A DNA stretch of 64,000 bases from Drosophila pseudoobscura (taxonomy: Eukaryota; Arthropoda; Insecta; Diptera; Drosophilidae), in contig NC_046679.1 of NCBI RefSeq assembly GCF_009870125.1, positions 21,762,001 to 21,826,000 on the forward strand, read 5' to 3'. Below are positions 27,009-40,168 of this stretch, piece after piece. Every line of letters starts with the position of its first letter. Position 1 is the stretch's first letter. The position numbers were made by a program, and so were the translations under genes. The notes below the pieces were generated by a model that saw nothing but the letters and a program-made list of their open reading frames with translations, was not told where the DNA came from and ran no database searches.

Positions 27009-30000
27009 CTGCAAGAGACAGAGAGGGGATAAAGTCAAGTCGTTGTCAGGCCATTTTCACACATTGTACAGGCTACAAATCACATTCCACACATACACAC
27101 TCCACACTCCACACTCCCCACATGACCAAGAGCAAGACCAACGACCAAGACGACCAAGAGCAAGACCAAGTCGACCCACTTTTGGCAAACAGGCTCTGGC
27201 TCTGTGGCCCATAAGTCAACATACTCGTACAGGACTGGATTGAGAGGCATTGCCTTTTCTGCTGCGGGGACTGCACTGCAGTGGTCTTGAAAACAGGTCT
27301 CCGAACCCCAATCGGAGCAGACACCCAGCCATACTATCATCATTATGATCATCATAATCATCGGGGAATTTTTCGTTTGGTTTTGGGATAGGTTCAGGTT
27401 TTCAGCCAACTCGTTTTTACTGGTAATGTTATGACACAATTTTATCATTTGCTTTTTTCTTCTTTGCTCCTTATTTTTGCTTTTCTTTTTTATGCATGTA
27501 TTTTTGTTCCCTTTTTTGGGGAGAGATGAGTTGTAAACACGGGAATGGTCATGGTATGCGGCACCAGTTTCTCAAAAACTAGATCAAATTTTTTGGATTG
27601 TTGGGAGAGATGCGGCACAGATGCAAATATTTGTTGGAATATTAGTGCGGTTTATTGCAGTGCAGGGGGCTTATACCATACGAGTACATCTCTACGAGTT
27701 TAAAGAACTTGATTAGATGGGATCTGACCTAAAAGCGCTCGTAGATCTAGCAATTGATTGCTGAATTCTGTAAAGACCATTCCGAAAACAGTTTCGCTTT
27801 GAAATATCAGCACTAAGAACTATTTCTTAATACATTGCCACCATTCAATTGGTTTTACTTGATCTAAGGACCTAAGTATATCACTAAAAGGTAATAAATC
27901 GTTGAGTTTTTCTTTAGACTTCCTCCCATATCTACAATATCCAAACCTCTAGAGCTAGACTCGAGCTTCCCTAATATGGAATTTGTGCTGTTGCTGTTGT
28001 TGGAATATTTCCAAATTCGAAAATAATGTGTTTATGCTAATCTCATGTAAGCTAGAATTTTTCTAACAAAATAAAAAACCATTTCATAGTATTACAGATG
28101 TTAAAAGTGTTCTCCTCGTTTCTACACCCCAAATCCATTCTGTCCATTCATCCATTCACCACAAAATGGATCAGTGTTTACTCTGTCTAAACTCTTCAAT
28201 AATATCAAAGAGCATATGCATAATGTTTAGATATTGGCCAGCATTGACAGCATTTGGATTTTTGGCTCGACATGGTCCAGTAATCGGCAAACGGCTGGCA
28301 AAGCCGATTTTTTTAATTTATTCCACAACGGAGTACCAGGCGAAGGATTGCCGGGATGATGATAGATATATATGTATATATACACTCCTATATATGGTTT
28401 GTGTTTGTGTTGGAGAGCAGAGACTGCCAATGGCCGATAGTGGGAATAGTCGGATGAATCCAAACAAACAACGGGGTGGCTTGGGGGACTCTGCAAAATG
28501 GATGTGTTTGTTTGCTTGCGCAATTTCATCCGGTAGGTAGAGTGGAGTGCAGAGCCGAAGAGAGTAGACGGGAATCCACTGGAGTGGACAGCGGAAAGTG
28601 GAGCCATGATGTGGAGTGGCAGTCGTCGAGAGATGCAGCATCAATAAACGAGATACGACAGAGATGCAGAGCCAAACAAAGAGACATCCATTAGGCGAGT
28701 CGAGTCGAGGCGATGGCCCAAGATGGAAATGGAAAAGGAGCAGCAGCCAAAGAGCGGGCCGGGCTCATCATCATGCCCCATGATGTTGATGATGATACTC
28801 GTAGGATGGATAGGCGACGGGGATCCACTCGAGTAACGGATTGACAAAAACAACGGCAACTGGACAAGTTCCACCATCTGTGAGATGGTCTTCTACTGTA
28901 CTTTGGTATACCCTTTCACAGGGTACTATTATGGTCTTTCATTAAAGATCCAACAAGATCAGAGATCCCAAAATCGTAGCCGTCTTCCATGGAAATCTTA
29001 ATCCCACATACATTTATCACTTATCTTCCATTAGATCTTCCAGGGTATCTTGAGCTTCGGCCCCAGGAAATAGATATCTAGATAGCCTTCCTTTCTGTGT
29101 TTCTATTCCATTCTCATGTGTGGTGCAAAAGTTCTATAAACACACACACACTCGTACACTCTCTGGAAAAACTGGAACACTTGAACAATGTTTTGAATTA
29201 CATATTATTTTCTTTGTTTGGCATGGAATGGAATGGATGGAGCGGAGTAGTGGTCCAAATAGACAAGTGAAAAAATGTTCATAAAGTTGTTCTCTCGTTC
29301 GTTTGCTTCTTGCTGTTTTCTAGGTTAGGTATGTTTGGAAACGGAATGTTGATTTCCAGTTGGCAAGAACTTGTAATGTAGATGAATGGAGTGCCAAACA
29401 GGATACTTGGTAAATATTGGACTTTAAAGGAAAGGGATTTCGATTGTGAGCAAGCCAGAAGAGCAAGCTCAGATAGGATTCAGGAGTTTTTTTTCTGTTT
29501 CTGAGATATTCAAGATATTCTGAGATATATTAAATATTCAAACCTTTCCTAAATTAAGCCTGAAAATTGAACCTTTTGATCCTCTAATTCGCTTATATGG
29601 AATTTTTACTCCACTGCTACTGATTTCCATTGGCTTTTGAGGATTCAAACGATCGGATCACTTGATTATGAGACAGCTTTATAAAGGCTTTGATATATCT
29701 TCTAAAAGAGAGCTTAGAAAGTAAAAATCTCTTTGTATTCTTTAAAAATCTTAAAACAGTGATAACGAGACTTTCGCCCTACTATATCTGTGTTCCTTGC
29801 CCTTCCATTTGCCTCCTTCTACATTTACTTGAAAATGTACATAGATTAAATTCTTTAACTGCTTGGCAAACAGAAATAAATTTTAAAAGACCCTCAAAGG
29901 CTGTCCCTCTACCACTACCCATGTGCCATCCGTCCGTTCCCTACAAGAATCGAACAGTTTTTTTTTTCGAGCACTCTTAACTGTACAAACATTTTTGCCA

Positions 30001-31389
30001 TCGTCTAGAGCGTTTTTACATCCATTTTGAGTGTAACCGATACGGACAGGCAGGGCCTCCACACATTTGGACAACAAATCCAAACACAAAAGTAGACAAG
30101 AAATGCAGGCCGTCAGGGGAAAACGTCAGAGAGAGAGAGAGAGGGGTGGAGAGATACGTCAGAGAGGGATATGGAGGAGAAGTGGAAACGGGAGCGACAC
30201 TTCCAGCGAATGATTTGTGTCAACAGAGAGAAAAGGCAGCTGAAAAATGTTTCCGTGCTATATGGTCGGTCGGGGGCATTGGACAGAGATCAGCAACTGG
30301 AAATCACACACACATAGCCATACACTCTGGAATACACTGAACAAAAAAGTATTCGTTCAAATACTCGTATATGGATTACATATATTCTTGGACATCTAGA
30401 AGGAAATGGTTAGAAAAGAATACCACATACATATATTGCTGTAAAACTTGCAATACATAGTATTTAATGATTCTACGATAAGGTGTATTTCCCCCTACTC
30501 CATTCCGCTATTCGTTATAATACTATAATATTCATTTATTATTATATGTTATACTTTATTATATAAATATTTACATATGATCTTGAGGTTATAACAAGAT
30601 AATCTTCAAGCTTAAAGATGTCTTGCTAAATCCTCCTTGATTCTATTCCAAAATTAATTTCTAGTAGCATTTTTTTCGCCCAGTGTATTTTTCTGTATGA
30701 CAGTCATGGACAATTGTAAAATGTCGCTGCGGAAATTGTGCGGAGCAATGAAAAGAAATGAAATGAAAAGACAGCAAAAGTCTGATGACGTGCGATAACA
30801 GCCCCAGAAAGAGCATCAGTAGAGGTAGAGCCAGAGCCAGAACCGAAACAGAACGAAAACTGTTGACCAACTTGTACAAAAACATACTGAAAATAAAGTT
30901 AAGCTTTTTGCAAATTGTCCCAGTTCCGAGGGCTTAACTGAAAGAAAGGTGCGGATGGCAGCAGCAGCCTCTCTTTTGTGGCAGAAATTAAACACAATTT
31001 GTGTGTGTGCTGTGCGAGTAGTATTATTTTTTTTATTTCAATTAAAGACTTGAACCATTTTGTAGAGCTGCACCCGCGTTCTCCCCTTCGGCAACAGCTT
31101 TCTGCGGAGCTACTACTCTTGCTTTTACCAATTTCGCTTCGTTTCGTTATTGTTAATTGAAAAGAAATTACGCTGCCAGGCAGTGGCACTGGAAAGAGGC
31201 ACGGCACTGGACGTGGCACAGGCGGAGGAGGACGGTACAATGAAATAAAATTGCTTGACGTCGCGTCATCGCCATCGTCGTCGCTCATTTCAATTACATT
31301 TAACTCAAAGTAAAAGTTAAATAAATGTTGCTTCGCTGCATATTTAATAAAAAAACACACCCACCCAGACATGGACTTTACTGTGAAAG

Positions 31390-31413
31390 CTCTCTCTCTC
31401 TCTCTCTCTCTCT
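31390..31413. repeat. (CT)n microsatellite
   Basis: About twelve CT units, equivalent to GAGA-factor words on the minus strand. Confidence 0.9.
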
Positions 31414-31510
31414 TTCTCAATATTTCAATACTCAATATATTTTGTATATAGACCAAGGAAACTACGGGCTAAGAGCCCCAGAAAAACTAAAAAAAAAAAA
31501 CCCATTATGT

Positions 31511-31547
31511 ACACGCAATTTATGTTGTTTTGGCAATTCACGGGCAT
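31511..31547 (+). repeat. 37 bp dispersed element, copy A
   Basis: The segment runs from ACACGCAAT to CGGGCAT and matches 40132-40168 at 33 of 37 positions by eye, in the same orientation. The flanks do not align well. Function is unknown. Confidence 0.7.
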
Positions 31548-33704
31548 CCTGTTTTGCACTTTTCGCTTATGTGTAGGGAGTCGAGCATCACATCGTCATG
31601 TGGGAGAGATGGAAGTAGTTGGGAGCAAGGACATGGCCTGTATTGTATTTATTAGTTGTTCGAAGAATTAAATGAATTAAAAATCATCGCAAATCCATAT
31701 TTAACTACGAATAAATATGATTTCTTGGCTGGTACTAGTATCCAAGTTCGAAGTACTATGATGAGAGGTAGGAATCTCTGATTAGTACCCTCCAGGGAGC
31801 TGTGGTTGCACTGGAGAGCCTTTGAATTCTTAAACATCTGATTCAGGATACATTTTCGAATTCAGGTCGCCAGATTGATATGTTTTTGAGCTTCAGAACT
31901 CCACGTAACACACTCTTCTACCTGTAACCAGTTATCCCATTGCATTATAGTTATCGGATCCATTCTATCAGTTTCACGTTTACAAGCGACGCGTTTTATG
32001 AATGGTTTTCGTTATCGCTGGCAGTTTCGAGCGAAAGCGTTTTTCATTGAATTTTCATTTTTTTTTTCCCACCCACGTAAACAGATTTACTGTTGTTTTT
32101 GGCCCCCCATCCACCACCGACATATCATTCCGTGTGTGCGTGACATTTGAAAAATCACGTTCAACCGCAGGCCAGGCCACAGCGTTCCCCGATATATCGA
32201 TGCGATGCACGGGTTCGGGTAGTTATGGGCGTCGTGTCTATATGGATATGGATATAGCTGCACTCACACACACACACACACGCACACGAGAGAGTGTTTT
32301 TATAACGATCTAACTAAATGGCTGGCACATGGCTCCAGGGGGGGTGTGTTAAAGTCGGGTTTTATTATTACTCGAGGTTTTGCTTTAATTTTATTGATTT
32401 GTTTCGTTGTGCGAATTTCTTTTGGGACTCGGAATGCAATTTATTGCAAACCAAAAGGAAAGCTCTCAAGGATATAGGTATCGAGCGAAAAATCGTAGAA
32501 TCTTTAACATACATATGTTAATATTCCACAAATAGATTGGCAGGTCTTGCAATCAGTTGACTATTAAGTTTCCTTGTTAATATTTACACACTCCACACGC
32601 AATTGAAATCTTCAAAAAAATAGTTGTTTATCCGCTTATGAAGCCAACAATCCGATTGCCACTTAAAGCCACCTTTAATCTAACCAATTAGAGCAGCCAT
32701 TAGCATTAGATGCCTGCCTCCCTTCACACTGCGAACAAAAGCCCTTGGCATCCATTGAATCGGAAAACAAAGCGAATACAATGTAACAACAAATTCTTTG
32801 CCGTGGCTGTAACCGGAATCATTAGCCGAATCACTGGGGCACGCCCAAAAGCAGGCAACACAGGCAACACTGGCAGCACTGGGAACACGGACAGGCACTG
32901 GGCACAGACTCCACTCAAACTGATTACAACTTGGGGCGAAACTTTTAATTGATATGTGATACAACTACCACAATACACACACACCACACAACACCCAACA
33001 GACACCAACAGACAGTGTCCAAATAGCAACACGAACCACATGGATACAAGACCTAACAAACAAGAATGGAAGGAGAGCTCTTCGAACGCTATAGCTTTGG
33101 ATATACTTCCCTTCGATACGTCGTTTCCATAGCTAGAGCGAGAGAGAGAGAGAGCTAGAGAGAGAGAGTGTCTGGGACAGCCGCAAAGAATGACAGCAAA
33201 TGTGAAGGAACTTCCACTAGAAATACCGAAATAATAAGACTCTGAAAACTAGACGATATTCTCTGTACAGCTATTTAATATTTTTACTAGCTGTTGCGGA
33301 GATATTTAAATGGTAAAGGTTTAAATGGAAATGGAAAGAAATATATTAAGAATTTAGGTGAATATAGAGCCGAATCCGAATCGCCTGTTCCCGAAATACA
33401 AGCAATACGAGTATAACGAGCATATAACAGTGTTCGCAAACAATAATAGAGCATTTCTTTAGCCTGCAACACTGGCTGTATAGTTGAAGGCAACAAAGTC
33501 TCAGCAAGCAGTGAGCTTCTAGGGCATATACCAGGATTAAAGCCTTTTCACTTTCATAAAAGTTCTAAAACTGGAAACATTCGAAAAGAATCAATAGATT
33601 ACGCTACAAATAGTTCGGTAATTGTATTTAAAAGTCCTATAGATTTTGTTCACTTGAAGTCTTCCTGAATCTTTTAGCTCGAATATCGCAAAGCTTGTTC
33701 GAAA

Positions 33705-34136
33705 ATGAAGGCAGAGAACAACAAGAAGGACTGGCTCGCAAATGGCCACGGCGTGTACACACAGTTGTTCGACGAGAAGGAGTTTTTCGAAATGGCAAGC
33801 CATACGCCCAACATCGTTGTGCTGTTTTATCAGACTGGCAACCAGGGCTGCCGCATCATGGACTGGCACCTGAAGCTCCTGGCCGCCAAGCATCTGGAGG
33901 CCAAGTTCTGCAAACTGAACATCGAGAGAGCTGGATTCCTGCAGAAGCGCCTGCGCATCGAAGTAATACCCGAGATTCTTCTGGTAAAGGACAGCACGAC
34001 GGCTGACTTTATTGTCGGCTTCCAGGACGTAAACTTCTCCACGGAGATGCTCGAATGTCGCATCGCCAGATCTGGAACCATTTCGTACCAGGGTGATCTG
34101 AGCAAATCCTCAGACGTTAAACGCATATTGGGTTAA
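33705..34136 (+). CDS. Short thioredoxin-fold protein, TXNDC9/phosducin-like
   Basis: An intronless 143-residue ORF. A good start context (GAAAATG) precedes [18 protein letters not shown]. The fold is a thioredoxin/phosducin type: [20 protein letters not shown] sits where TXNDC9 has its strand and C-x-I-M-D helix, [20 protein letters not shown] follows, then the cis-proline loop [12 protein letters not shown] and the C-terminal [19 protein letters not shown]. No CxxC redox motif is present, so a co-chaperone-like role rather than redox catalysis is inferred; TXNDC9 and phosducin-like proteins modulate CCT-dependent tubulin and actin folding. TXNDC9 is about 226 residues, and its N-terminal coiled coil is missing here. 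The lack of introns and the short length suggest a retrocopy or a lineage-specific paralog. It lies on the strand opposite the scaffold gene. Confidence 0.82.
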   Translation: MKAENNKKDWLANGHGVYTQLFDEKEFFEMASHTPNIVVLFYQTGNQGCRIMDWHLKLLAAKHLEAKFCKLNIERAGFLQKRLRIEVIPEILLVKDSTTADFIVGFQDVNFSTEMLECRIARSGTISYQGDLSKSSDVKRILG

Positions 34137-34289
34137 AACTTTGCATAGAATGTTGCTAAGTAAATATCCAAACAAAAACAATACAAAAAACACCGACACA
34201 AATTAATCTACAGAACATAGATCCATGTACACCAATTACATCTGTAAACCCAACCAGCATATGGATTATTGTTAATAATGTAACTATTG

Positions 34290-34295
34290 AATAAA
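34290..34295 (+). terminator. AATAAA polyadenylation signal of the TXNDC9-like gene
   Basis: The first canonical AATAAA after the stop codon, about 150 bases downstream, implying a short 3' UTR. Confidence 0.7.
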
Positions 34296-37200
34296 GAATC
34301 CTCAATGGGCGAAACTCCTATTTGAAACTTTTTTTTCGAATGACATAAAAAGAGATGTTTTGGCACAAGCGATTAGGGGCTTGTACAATGAAATCGATAA
34401 AAAATATCGATGTTGTGTTAAAATTATTAGTGCCAATATTCCAAAATGTGTCACGGATTCCGGTTAAAATTTTAAAAAGCTTGTCTCTCGTGGACCTTTC
34501 ACTCTACTGGGAATCAATAAAATTCCTTGTATACTCCTGTTCTACATTCATATAGATCAAAAATAATATATAGATTCCAATATATGTATAACCATAGGAT
34601 ATAATATAATTTTTGCTAGGAATTTTTTTACTTAACTGATGGAAAATTTGTTGATAGGAAAAAATGTAAGAAAAAATTAACACAATACCCCCTGCAAGGG
34701 TATGTGAAAAACAGAATTTTACCTGTTCCCAACATAATAATGAGTTTTTAACAAGTTTACGCAAAGAAAAGGGAGAAGAACAAAGAGCCCAGAGAATAAA
34801 GGGAATGAGGAACACAGATAGAGTGCTTTTGTGGGGGAAAAAACGTGTTTTTTTTTCAAATTTTAATAAATACAACAGTGAAATGTCAAATGCAACAGAG
34901 CCCAACAGAGCACACTGAAGATGACAGGGCGCACCGTGGCACATGCGACACATAACCGTTAGCGCACCTTCACCACCCGCCCACGCTCCCACCTGTCATG
35001 ACAAGACATGACGTGACGTCTTCCCAATATGAGACACAGAGACATAAAGACATCGCAAGAGAGAGCGAGAGCGAATGAAATGCAATTTTCACGTACCCAA
35101 GTCACATATCATGAGCCAATTGAGGGAAGAGATTGAGGGGGGCAGGCTGGTGGAAACGTGTCTTTGCTTTTTCGGGTAACCTGATTGATTTCAACATATT
35201 CATCAGGCCATGCCCTAACATTGGCCTACGTTTTGGGTCGCCCACACCGGCACTGCCACGCTTTCAAATCCACCAACTCGCTCACTCACTCATTCTTCAT
35301 TCATTCACTCATTTATTCAGTCACTCTGCACTGTGTCTTGCTATGCGGATACCGTTGGGTTTAGCAAAAGGCTGCACGTGTCTATATCAAGCCTCTGTCT
35401 CGCTGTCTTTCCTTTTCCTTCTCTTTCTCTCCAGCCTCCTCTCGTTGGAGAATTTGTATACCCTAGACAATTTCGGGGGATTTTTTCGATTATGAATCTA
35501 TTCCTTTGCCAGGGTATCCCAGGTCTCGAGCCTTCATCCTCGTTTCGATTGAGACCCATTGAGAGTCACGAAGCAAACGGCAATATGAAGTCCAAGTCTC
35601 TTAAGGCTTATTGATGCGATGTCTCAGTTTTCGTAGTTTTTCGCATGACGCAAGCAGACTTTTGCGGTGCGGCTTTTGTGGGCCAAGAAAATGTGTTAAC
35701 AGACCCAGATGTTGGATGCTTGGATGGATGGAGGATTATCAAATTGGCCCGGGGATTGTCTTGATTGAAGGGCAGCATCTGTGTGGACAAATGTCGTCAA
35801 CATTTGCGGCTACCGAAAGTTTTGAGCAAAGAGTTTTACTCGCACAGACCCCTTCTCCAAATCTGGATAAACTTTTGCCACAGAAATGGTTAAGCTGAAT
35901 AAATATATTGAAATTAAATGTCAGATATTTCACCCACATCATCAACTTCTGCTGTTAAGTTTTAATTAAATTGGATTATATACTAAACAGGGGGGATCTG
36001 TGGAAATGTCATATTGAATGTGCATTAACAGATTATAAGAATTTTAACGGAAAATTTTACATTTATTTTATGCTAATGAGCGATAAAATTACTTGTTTGT
36101 AATAATTTGTTGGGAAACTAATTATTGGCTGGGGAATTTTATCGAAATATAAATATAAATTCAAATAAATTGATGAGTCTCATAAAAATTTATTGATTTT
36201 TAATGGGAATCCCAATGCAATAAATTGCATTATCTATTTATGATTTATGGAATCTTTTTCAACGAAAAGGGGACATAATTTGAATATTAAACGTATAAAT
36301 GGTATCTACCCATCTGACAAATATTATTTCAATGAGATAGGGGAAAAAAGGTCTGCATTTAGTACTGTTTTATGTTAATAGTTTCTTTGATTTTTCTTTA
36401 AATAGTTCATCGTTCGCTGATTGCTCCTAATACTCCTATTGTGCCTTATTTATTTAGATTTATTCTTCTACAATAAACAGCCAAAGAGGTAATAAAACAA
36501 AATACATGCGTGTGCGCGGCCGAGAATAGAGACCCATGCTTAGGATCGAGAGTGCAAAAACAAAATTCAGCCTCGCAGAAAAGGTTTTTGTCATTATTTT
36601 TTTGTTTTGCGGTTGTTGGACTGCTTTCAAATTAAAAAAAAACGTGCCCTATAATATTCATACTACTTCGATTTGTATTTTCCCCATCCCTTCGTCCAAC
36701 ATCCCACCAGAGATTATGTGCCATCATGCAGACAGAAATCTTGTAAGCATTTAGCTTAAGTAAATGGCCTCGCCAACACTTCAGAAGGGGCATTAAGAGA
36801 CGGCCAAAGACAGTGGGAGAATAAAATGTAAAATTTTACGAAATAACGGAGACACTTGTATCATTAACAGCTGTTTCACATGACACATGACAGTGCGGGA
36901 GGCGACAACGGGCGACAGGGTGACAGAGCGCGAGCGACAAGGCCATCGCACACGTGGATGAGTGCAAGAGAGCAGGAAAGTGGGGAAAAGTGGGGAAGTG
37001 GGGGTGTACATGTACACACCCTCTGTCGCTAATGACTGTGAATGAACCTCCTTGACACAATTATGAGCAAGGAAGAAGATGGCCCACCAAAGGACGGCGG
37101 GGGTGGTGGGTGTATCCTGAAGATGATAAAAGGGAGGGGTGATGCCTGCCCGCCTGCCTGCCTGTCTCTGAAGGCAGCTTAAAATAATGGAAACAAATTG

Positions 37201-38525
37201 CAAAATTGTTTAATGTTCGTGGCGCGTTTGGCAATTTGTCGTCCTTCATTTGTCGCACACACAAGGACCTCCTCGGCCTCAGCCACTTAAAGCGAAATGG
37301 AAAACCGGATGTAGGACACAATTGGCGGAAACATTCCGGCCGTGGCTGGGGTTATTGATTTTCGAATTTAACGGCTTTATGCTTTATTGGCCAAGTCAAT
37401 TGTTGGCCATTTGTTTTTTGCCACCGGCTCTTTTTCGGTCTCGGTTTCGTTCTTATTATTGCGCCACTGGTTGTGCCCCTGCTTGGGTCTTTGCTGCGAA
37501 TCCTGCTCTTTGCTCTGGCTTTGTCTCTCTGCTGCGCTGTGGTCGCTACTTCTGCCTACAGGGCTTTGCCACTGCCCCAGCTATGACTGCCACTACACTG
37601 AAAGAAAAGGCGTTACTCATTTTTATGGGAGGTAGAAAGAGAGAGAGAGAGAGGCATCTCTTTGCTTGCATGTCCATGACATGGAAGCCTATCGTTTGCT
37701 GCTTGTCTACACTGAAAAAAATGGCATGAAAATCAGCCCCGGTCAATTGTTTTCCACATTCGGCTATAATAATATTTTGATTTTAATTTGTTTATGATTT
37801 ATTCATTTATTTCTAGTAGTTTTTTTTAAGAATTTTTAAAAGTTTGCTTGCCACAAAATATCGGAATTTGAGGGAATATAGTGTGATATCACAGGAGTCT
37901 GCAAAAACCATCACGTAACTCTAGGCCATAAGGCCTCTGATCATAAGTGTACCCACTGTAAGAAACATTTAGATACATAGAACATTCAGATGAATCTTTC
38001 ATAAGGACACAGTGCCACGATATACAAATAGTAGATCATGTCTCGTATTTTTAATCGTTTTCTTAACATTTTTGTACAGTGCACCACTGCCATTGCTTCT
38101 GTCTCCCGTTCTGCCTTTTCTATGCTGCCTGCCTTTTTCTGCGGCCGCTGCTGCTTCCTGTTCGGCCTCCGCCACTGCCATTTCCTCTTTTTTCGGTTTC
38201 TTCCTTTACGGCCTTTAGTTTCTCTCTACCTTTTGCCTCTTGCTGCTTCCTGTTCTTTCTGCTTCGTGTGCTTTGAAATTGGCTTCTCCCTATTTGGTCT
38301 TTTTCACTTAAACCGAAATGTCATTTCGATTTGGTTTCTTACAAATGGCCGTCCCCATCTCCATCCCCATCCCCATCCCCATCCTTAGCCTTCGCCACTC
38401 CTCGACAATTTGTTTGCCGCTTGTGTTTTGGCGAATTAGCCGTTTAGCCTAAGCGGAGAGCCACCGGAGGGAGAGTCCAGTGAGGGGTGAAAGTCGATTG
38501 AAAGCTTTTTAAGGTGTGTTTTTGC

Positions 38526-38555
38526 TGTGTGTGTGTGTGTGTGCGCGCGCGTGTG
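38526..38555. repeat. (TG)n(CG)n alternating purine-pyrimidine tract
   Basis: TG units run into CGCGCGCG and back into TG. The alternating pattern is of the kind that can adopt Z-DNA. Confidence 0.85.
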
Positions 38556-40131
38556 GCAGTTCAAGGAAAGCCAATTTATTGCATACGTCGAGGGGCAGTC
38601 GTAGAATGTGGGCAGGAGTCCTGCCTACTCGAGCGGAACTAAGAAGCAGCCAAAAGGAACGGCTTAACCTTATCAATAAGGCCAGCCTTTGACCCTGAGC
38701 CATATCGTGGCATAGAAAATGGGATAAGAAAGATGTCAGAGCACTCACTCCTCCTCTCCCCCACGGGACCCAACTTCTGGCATAATTTCTGGAGCATAGA
38801 ACTTGCCGCCGCATTCCAAAGCAGCTAGAACTTTGGCCAAGACTTCCTCACACACACATACACTCACAAAAGAGAAGCAGGAGTGGGAGGATGAAGATTG
38901 TCTATGGCCTTTCAGGATTTATTTACCCATACCATAATACCCCTGGTCCCAAAAAAGTTGATTCATTTTCCATTGAAATACGATTATCTGGAATGTGCCA
39001 ACAAATTTATGTTTTTGTCAAACTTAATTGGAAAATTGAGCATAAGAATTTTTGAAAAGGGGACAGAAAAATAAGGAGAAGAATGAAGGACAGGGAGCAG
39101 CGATATTTTTAAATATGAACATTTTTTACCACATTTTTAGCATTAGGTATTGTCGATAATTAACTTTTTTTGGGGAAAATATTTAACACACCACCAAAGA
39201 GCACCTCTGTCTCTGTTCTCACTGTTAATACTAAATTTATAATCTAAGCAAATCCTATAATTTATGCAGCTTTAATCAGTTAAAAGTTAGACCCTCGATG
39301 CCAAAGTTGTGGCTGTAAAGTTGTGGAAATTAAAAATTCTTGAATCATGTAAAATCAAGGAATTCCTCTGCTGTGCTGCTATACCAATATCGATTCATGG
39401 GCAACGGCATTCGCTGTGCTCGTAGCTCAGGTGACTCTGCCCCACTTCAATTGCCCCACTCGTGTGCAGAGGCAGTGGAAGAGGCAGAGGCACATAGACA
39501 AAGGTTCTCCTGTGTGCACTCCCTATAAATAAACTCGCCCACACATCCCACAGCCATCCACTGGAACACTCGAATAGATCCAGAGAGGTAGACACAGACA
39601 CGTAGCAGGACTTCTTTCTCTGTGCGGAAGCATGAAAACGCCCCCAAGGCGCGCATTAATTACAACTTCCGGTTCAAGCTTACCCCTGGCATCAGAGGAC
39701 AGAGAGGCACAACAGAAGGGAAACAGCAAATAGGGGAACAGGAGGGTAGCATCGAGCATGGAGCGTCAGCGTCAGATAACAAAACAGAAAATGCCATTAA
39801 ACTGATTGAATGACAGCCTGATCAAATGATTGAATGCAAGAGTGAGGGACCGAGCAAATGAATGGGGGAATGGGGAACAGTTTGAATGGCTCTTCTTCGG
39901 CTTCAAATGTCACGTTTTGAGGCGAGTGGGGTGGGGAAGAAAAACGAACCTAGACACAGGAAAAAACAAGTTGGAAAATGGTAGGAGGAAGTCGATAGAT
40001 GGTTACTACTCGCAGGAGTTGTAAATTTAGAAAGATCTCACAGAGAAACGATGGTGAAAAAAACAAAATAACCAACAGAAAAACCCTTATCAACGAATCT
40101 TGAACCGAGCATGAGTTTGGGCACTTCATGC

Positions 40132-40168
40132 ACACGCAATGTATGTTGTTTTTGCTATTCTCGGGCAT
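40132..40168 (+). repeat. 37 bp dispersed element, copy B
   Basis: Same orientation as copy A at 31511-31547, 8.6 kb away, with four mismatches. The palindrome-like CTCGGATAGC/CTCTCGGAT words nearby are not shared. Confidence 0.7.

Larger units (their letters stand above)
27009..33690. other. Non-coding stretch upstream of the FERM-PDZ coding exons
   Basis: No recognised coding region. It likely contains 5' UTR exons or introns of the minus-strand scaffold gene, because the acceptor at 27009-27010 requires an upstream exon. It holds a TC run at 31390-31413, CA repeats near 32267-32285 and a GA cluster near 33139-33170. At 28903-28926 the words TATACCCTTTCACAGGGTAC form a short hairpin reminiscent of Helitron-type (DINE-1/INE-1) remnants. 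Confidence 0.5.

Noticed and set aside
26486..27243. Plus-strand Leu/Cys-rich frames
   Set aside because: Complement of the Ala/Thr/Gly repeats in the first coding exon of the scaffold gene.
28166..28877. Several ORFs of 70-126 codons on both strands
   Set aside because: Mutually overlapping, Ser/His/Pro-rich and near a Helitron-like hairpin word; no coding evidence.
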